NCBI GenBank assembly: GCA_900767875.1
Contig: CAAGAT010000003.1
Span: forward strand, 1 to 64,000
Length of the DNA: 64,000 nt
Source: an uncultured Sutterella sp.
GTDB taxonomy: Bacteria; Pseudomonadota; Gammaproteobacteria; Burkholderiales; Burkholderiaceae_F
Direction of reading: 5' to 3'
In this document: piece after piece, positions 61,528 to 64,000 of the stretch
Layout: the number at the start of each line of letters is the position of its first letter
Position numbering within the stretch: position 1 is the stretch's first letter
The notes under the pieces: generated by a model
Seen by the model: the letters and a program-made list of their open reading frames with translations, nothing else
What the model was told of the DNA's origin: nothing
Databases searched by the model: none
Made by a program: the position numbers and the translations under genes

Positions 61528-63385
61528 ATGAAGCAGATCACCCCTCCCGAATTGCCCAAGCTCATCGTCAATTCCTCCGGCAAGCACAAATACGTCTTCA
61601 CGTACAAGAACCGCTGGGATTCCGAAAAGCAGCGTGCCTGGCGCGGCAAGGGAGACTCCAAGTGCGTCGGCAAACTCCTGCCGGTGGAGGGCAAGCCCGA
61701 GTGCGGAGAAATTCTCTTCAACGACGAGTTCAAGGAGAAGTACTCCGAGCTCGAGGATCTGCGCGTGTTTCGCTACAAGGGCGGAAGACTCGAATTCAAG
61801 CCGCTTGACGATGACGCGCACAGCGTGCATCACGCCCGCACGGAGCAAAGGCTGCACGCCGGCGCCACCTGGGTCCTCAACCAAATCGTGGGCGCCTCGC
61901 CGCTGGGCATGGCGCTCAAGGAGACGTTCGCCGACTACAAGGTGGCCCTGCGCCTTCTGTCTCTGGCCTACTACCACGTCGTCTGCAAGGATCGGGCGAT
62001 GTGCAATTACGAGGAATTTGCCGAGTGCACGTGGCTGCCGTACGCGCGAGGCTGCAGCGGCTCGTCGGTCGGCCGACTGCTCAAGGGGATCCAAGCATAA
62101 GGTCAGCAAGTTCCTCACCAAGCTCAACGAGGCCTATGTCCGCGAGCAGGGCCAAAGCCTGTGCGAGCGCCGCTTTTGGGCGCTTGACTCAACCTCCATC
62201 TCCTCGTATTCGGCAAACATCGACTCGGTCGAATACGGCCACAACAAGGACGAGGTGTGCGTTCCTCAGACCAACGTGCTGCTCATCGTCGATCAGCAAA
62301 GCGGAACCCCCGTTTACTTTCGTAACTTCGACGGGAACGTGCCCGACACCTGCACGATCCGCAACACGCTCGCCGAGCTGGCCATGCTCAAGATCGACAC
62401 GAGCAACGTCGTGCTGGTAACCGACAAGGGTTACTGCTCAAGCGGGAACTGGGAGGACTTGATGCGCAACGGGGTGAGCTTCATCAGCAACGCGCGGCGC
62501 AATCTGAATGCGGCCATTACGCAGATCATTGAGGAGCATTACGCCGAGCTCATCGACTGGAACCACAGCATCGGTTTTATCAACCAAAACGCCGTGACGG
62601 TTCCGCTGCAATGGCGTTACGACGAGTTCCCGATCAAGGACAAGAAAAAGCAGAAGAACGCCGTCAAGACGCTCTACGTGCACCTTTACTACAGCAAGGT
62701 GATCAACGACGAGATGGCCGACAGGCTGAAGCTGCAGTTGCGCGCTGCCATCGAGCAGCATCGGCTCGATGAGGGCAAGCTCTCGGAGGCACAGAAAAAG
62801 CTTTTGAAGGATTACACGCAGGAAGCGGACGGCAAGCCGGTCATCAATATGAGCCGGATCGACAAAAAGCTGCGTTATGCCGGCGTGCGCGTGTTGGTGA
62901 GCGACGCCATCGCTGATCCGCTCGAATGCAGCGTGGCCTACGAGGAGCGCAACGAGGTCGAGTACGCCTTCAATACGCTCAAGTCCCGCTTGTCGTGCAA
63001 CCGCACGGGCGTGCACTCGACCAGGGCGTGGGATGGGCGGCTCTTTTTGGAGGTGTTGGCCACGGCCATCAACAGCATGGTGCGCGCCCGTGTGCGGCTC
63101 TACAACGAGACGGCCGTCAAGAACAAATATCGTGTGCACTACGACAGCGACGGCAAGCTGCTCGCAAAGCTCAACAACGTGTACATGACGAAGTTCTCCG
63201 ACGGCTGGATCTTTGACGAAGTGGTCGGCAAGAAGAAGGAGCTCTTCAAAATCCTCAACGTCCCGGTGCCCTCAGCCGAGCAGAGCTATGAGCGGGTGGA
63301 GCCGACGGCCGAAGCCGATGAAACGCCGAGCGATATCGAGGATTTGGCCATTGAGACCGCCGAGGATCCGTTGGAGGATCTTTAG
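61528..63385 (+). pseudogene. IS1634-like DDE transposase, frameshifted
   Basis: The first part (61528-62100, 190 residues, MKQITPPELPKLIVN...) stops at TAA 62098. The protein continues in the +1 frame from about 62095 (HKVSKFLTKLNEAY...) to 63385. Together they give about 618 residues. Catalytic residues are visible in the second part: Asp in ALDSTS (62186), Asp in VTDKGYC (62423), and a Y-2-R-3-E-6-K signature at 62939-62983, diagnostic of the IS4/IS1634 group. One extra base near CAA-G-CAT (62092-62098) explains the break. Programmed +1 shifting cannot be excluded but no classical slippery site is evident. Confidence 0.87.
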
Positions 63386-63435
63386 TCCGAAAAAGGGCTC
63401 CGGGAAAGAAGCCCTCAAGCTAGTGACGTAAAAAC

Positions 63436-63449
63436 TTGCACAATTTCGG
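63436..63449 (-). repeat. Inner inverted repeat, right copy
   Basis: TTGCACAATTTCGG, the reverse complement of the left inner repeat, directly next to the right outer repeat. Confidence 0.75.
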
Positions 63450-63473
63450 CTTTCCCCAAAAAGTCGGAAGAGC

Positions 63474-63507
63474 AAAAAAAAGACGCACAACCGAGAGGCT
63501 GTACGTC
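63474..63507 (-). terminator. Terminator after tRNA-Leu
   Basis: On the minus strand GACGTACA pairs with TGTGCGTC (one G-T pair), followed by eight T (63474-63481 as A on plus). A T-run on the other side makes it potentially bidirectional. The IS abuts its T-tract. Confidence 0.75.
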
Positions 63508-63557
63508 ATTTTTTCGACGCTTTCGGGAAGTTTCAACACTCTCCAAAAGTTAGAAAT

Positions 63558-63642
63558 TGGTGCCCAAGACTGGACTCGAACCAGCATGCCTTTCGGCGCT
63601 GCGACCTGAACACAGTGCGTCTACCAATTTCGCCACTTGGGC
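63558..63642 (-). tRNA. tRNA-Leu (anticodon CAG)
   Basis: Class II tRNA of 85 nt with encoded CCA on the minus strand. Acceptor GCCCAAG pairs with CTTGGGC. Anticodon stem CTGTG/CGCAG encloses loop TTCAGGT, anticodon CAG. It has a long variable arm and T-loop TTCGAGT. Confidence 0.95.
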
Positions 63643-64000
63643 ACTCAAATTTTCTGAGGAGCGAATTATTGCCAATGCCAAAGGGAATGTCAAATGCTTT
63701 TTGCGATTTTTTTGTGTTCCCCGGGCCTTTTTGCGTCTCAAAATTGGCTTAAGACTATGAAGTGCAAAGGCTTTTTAGAATAAAAATTATTTTTCGAAGC
63801 GGATAAAAAATTGTTTCCTTCGGCTCTGACCTGCCTCTCCGTCGTCTCATCGGCCCGCAACGGCGCACCAATGTACCAGCGCAAGGGCAGATGCGGGGCG
63901 GGCGCGGCTCGAGGCCCGGCGTACATCGGCTATGATGCGATTGATTGGCCGCCGACCGTGTCAAGGCGGCCCGGACAAAGGACGTTTTTTCTGCTCCGAG
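63643..64000 (+). other. 358-bp terminal region without a recognised gene
   Basis: AT-rich near 63770-63810, then GC-rich. It probably contains the tRNA-Leu promoter on the minus strand and the upstream region of a gene beyond the window. Reading frames here are short and overlap each other without coding character. Confidence 0.4.

Larger units (their letters stand above)
61239..63473 (+). mobile_element. IS1634-like insertion sequence
   Basis: Element of about 2.2 kb with a frameshifted DDE transposase. The outer ends 61239-61261 and 63451-63473 are inverted repeats (19 of 23 positions match without gaps). An inner perfect 14-bp inverted repeat, CCGAAATTGTGCAA, lies at 61357-61370 and, reversed, 63436-63449. 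The inner and outer repeats are adjacent on the right but about 95 bp apart on the left. Flanks are A-rich on both sides, but no clean target duplication is visible. The left end (61370-61520) is AT-rich, unlike the host. Confidence 0.8.

Noticed and set aside
61222..63485. Target-site duplication around the IS
   Set aside because: Both flanks are A-rich (AAAAAAGA-like), but they do not align as equal-length direct repeats at the element ends, and the right A-run is the tRNA-Leu terminator tract.
1..64000. CRISPR array, prophage or integrative element
   Set aside because: No spaced direct repeats, phage structural genes or integrase were seen. The tRNA genes have no attachment-site duplications that I can recognise.
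63643..64000. Short minus-strand frames near the right end
   Set aside because: They overlap one another and the tRNA-Leu upstream region, have no ribosome sites and no recognisable domains.

Overview
The window is GC-rich, densely coded chromosomal DNA from a Gram-negative bacterium. It has two porin-like barrels, LptE, Tat substrates and c-type cytochromes. The gene content (FNR, oxygen-independent HemN, a full feo locus, periplasmic flavoprotein reductases with a tetraheme cytochrome), the order lptE-holA-proA and purC-purE-purK-tsaC, and the protein style all suggest an anaerobic or microaerophilic gut betaproteobacterium of the Burkholderiales, Sutterella/Parasutterella-like. That placement is inference; no rRNA is present.

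Layout. 0.1-6.3 kb: an outer-membrane barrel, an Smr protein, and an ABC importer of the TrpX/ABC_sub_bind type with two tandem substrate-binding lipoproteins, a permease and an ATPase. 6.5-9.2 kb: tRNA-Arg, a YjiG/YjiH membrane pair and a divergent M20 amidohydrolase. 9.3-15.9 kb: gltX, an orphan MetQ-like binding protein, purB, a Spy/CpxP-like periplasmic protein behind a helically phased repeat array, a DUF72 protein and a nitroreductase. 15.9-20.5 kb: a leftward run purC-purE-purK-tsaC-murI-nitroreductase. 21-27.2 kb: gltBD. 27.2-31.4 kb: dgkA, fba, a MATE exporter and fnr. 31.7-36.4 kb: hemN behind an FNR box, a lipoprotein, sbcB and a beta-hydroxyacid dehydrogenase. 36.4-41.3 kb: an iron block with a porin under overlapping FNR and Fur boxes, then feoA-feoA-feoB-feoC. 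41.3-48.2 kb: an aldo/keto reductase, queC, tsaD, a proline-tailed lipoprotein, a tautomerase, an NhaC/YuiF-type transporter and an RlmL-like methyltransferase. 48.3-54.6 kb: tRNA-Glu followed by the most interesting locus. 54.6-61.1 kb: proA, holA, lptE, hslO, a gamma carbonic anhydrase, a PHP phosphatase and queF. 61.2-63.5 kb: a frameshifted IS1634-like insertion sequence. 63.6 kb: tRNA-Leu. Nothing recognisable follows to the end.

The standout is 48.5-54.6 kb. A TtrS-like sensor kinase (PhnD-type binding domain fused to a kinase) overlaps its FixJ/TtrR-like regulator. The regulator overlaps a Tat-exported flavoprotein of the fumarate-reductase superfamily at an ATGA junction. A second Tat flavoprotein and a small periplasmic tetraheme cytochrome c follow. 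Together they look like a ligand-sensing, inducible periplasmic respiratory reductase system with an unknown electron acceptor. Both flavoproteins depart from the canonical fumarate active site.

Regulatory logic is unusually readable. FNR is encoded here, and FNR-type boxes sit at class II spacing in front of hemN and of the porin. Two Fur-type boxes cover the start of the porin promoter. In three multi-gene units an intrinsic terminator lies between functionally linked genes, which may set unequal expression.
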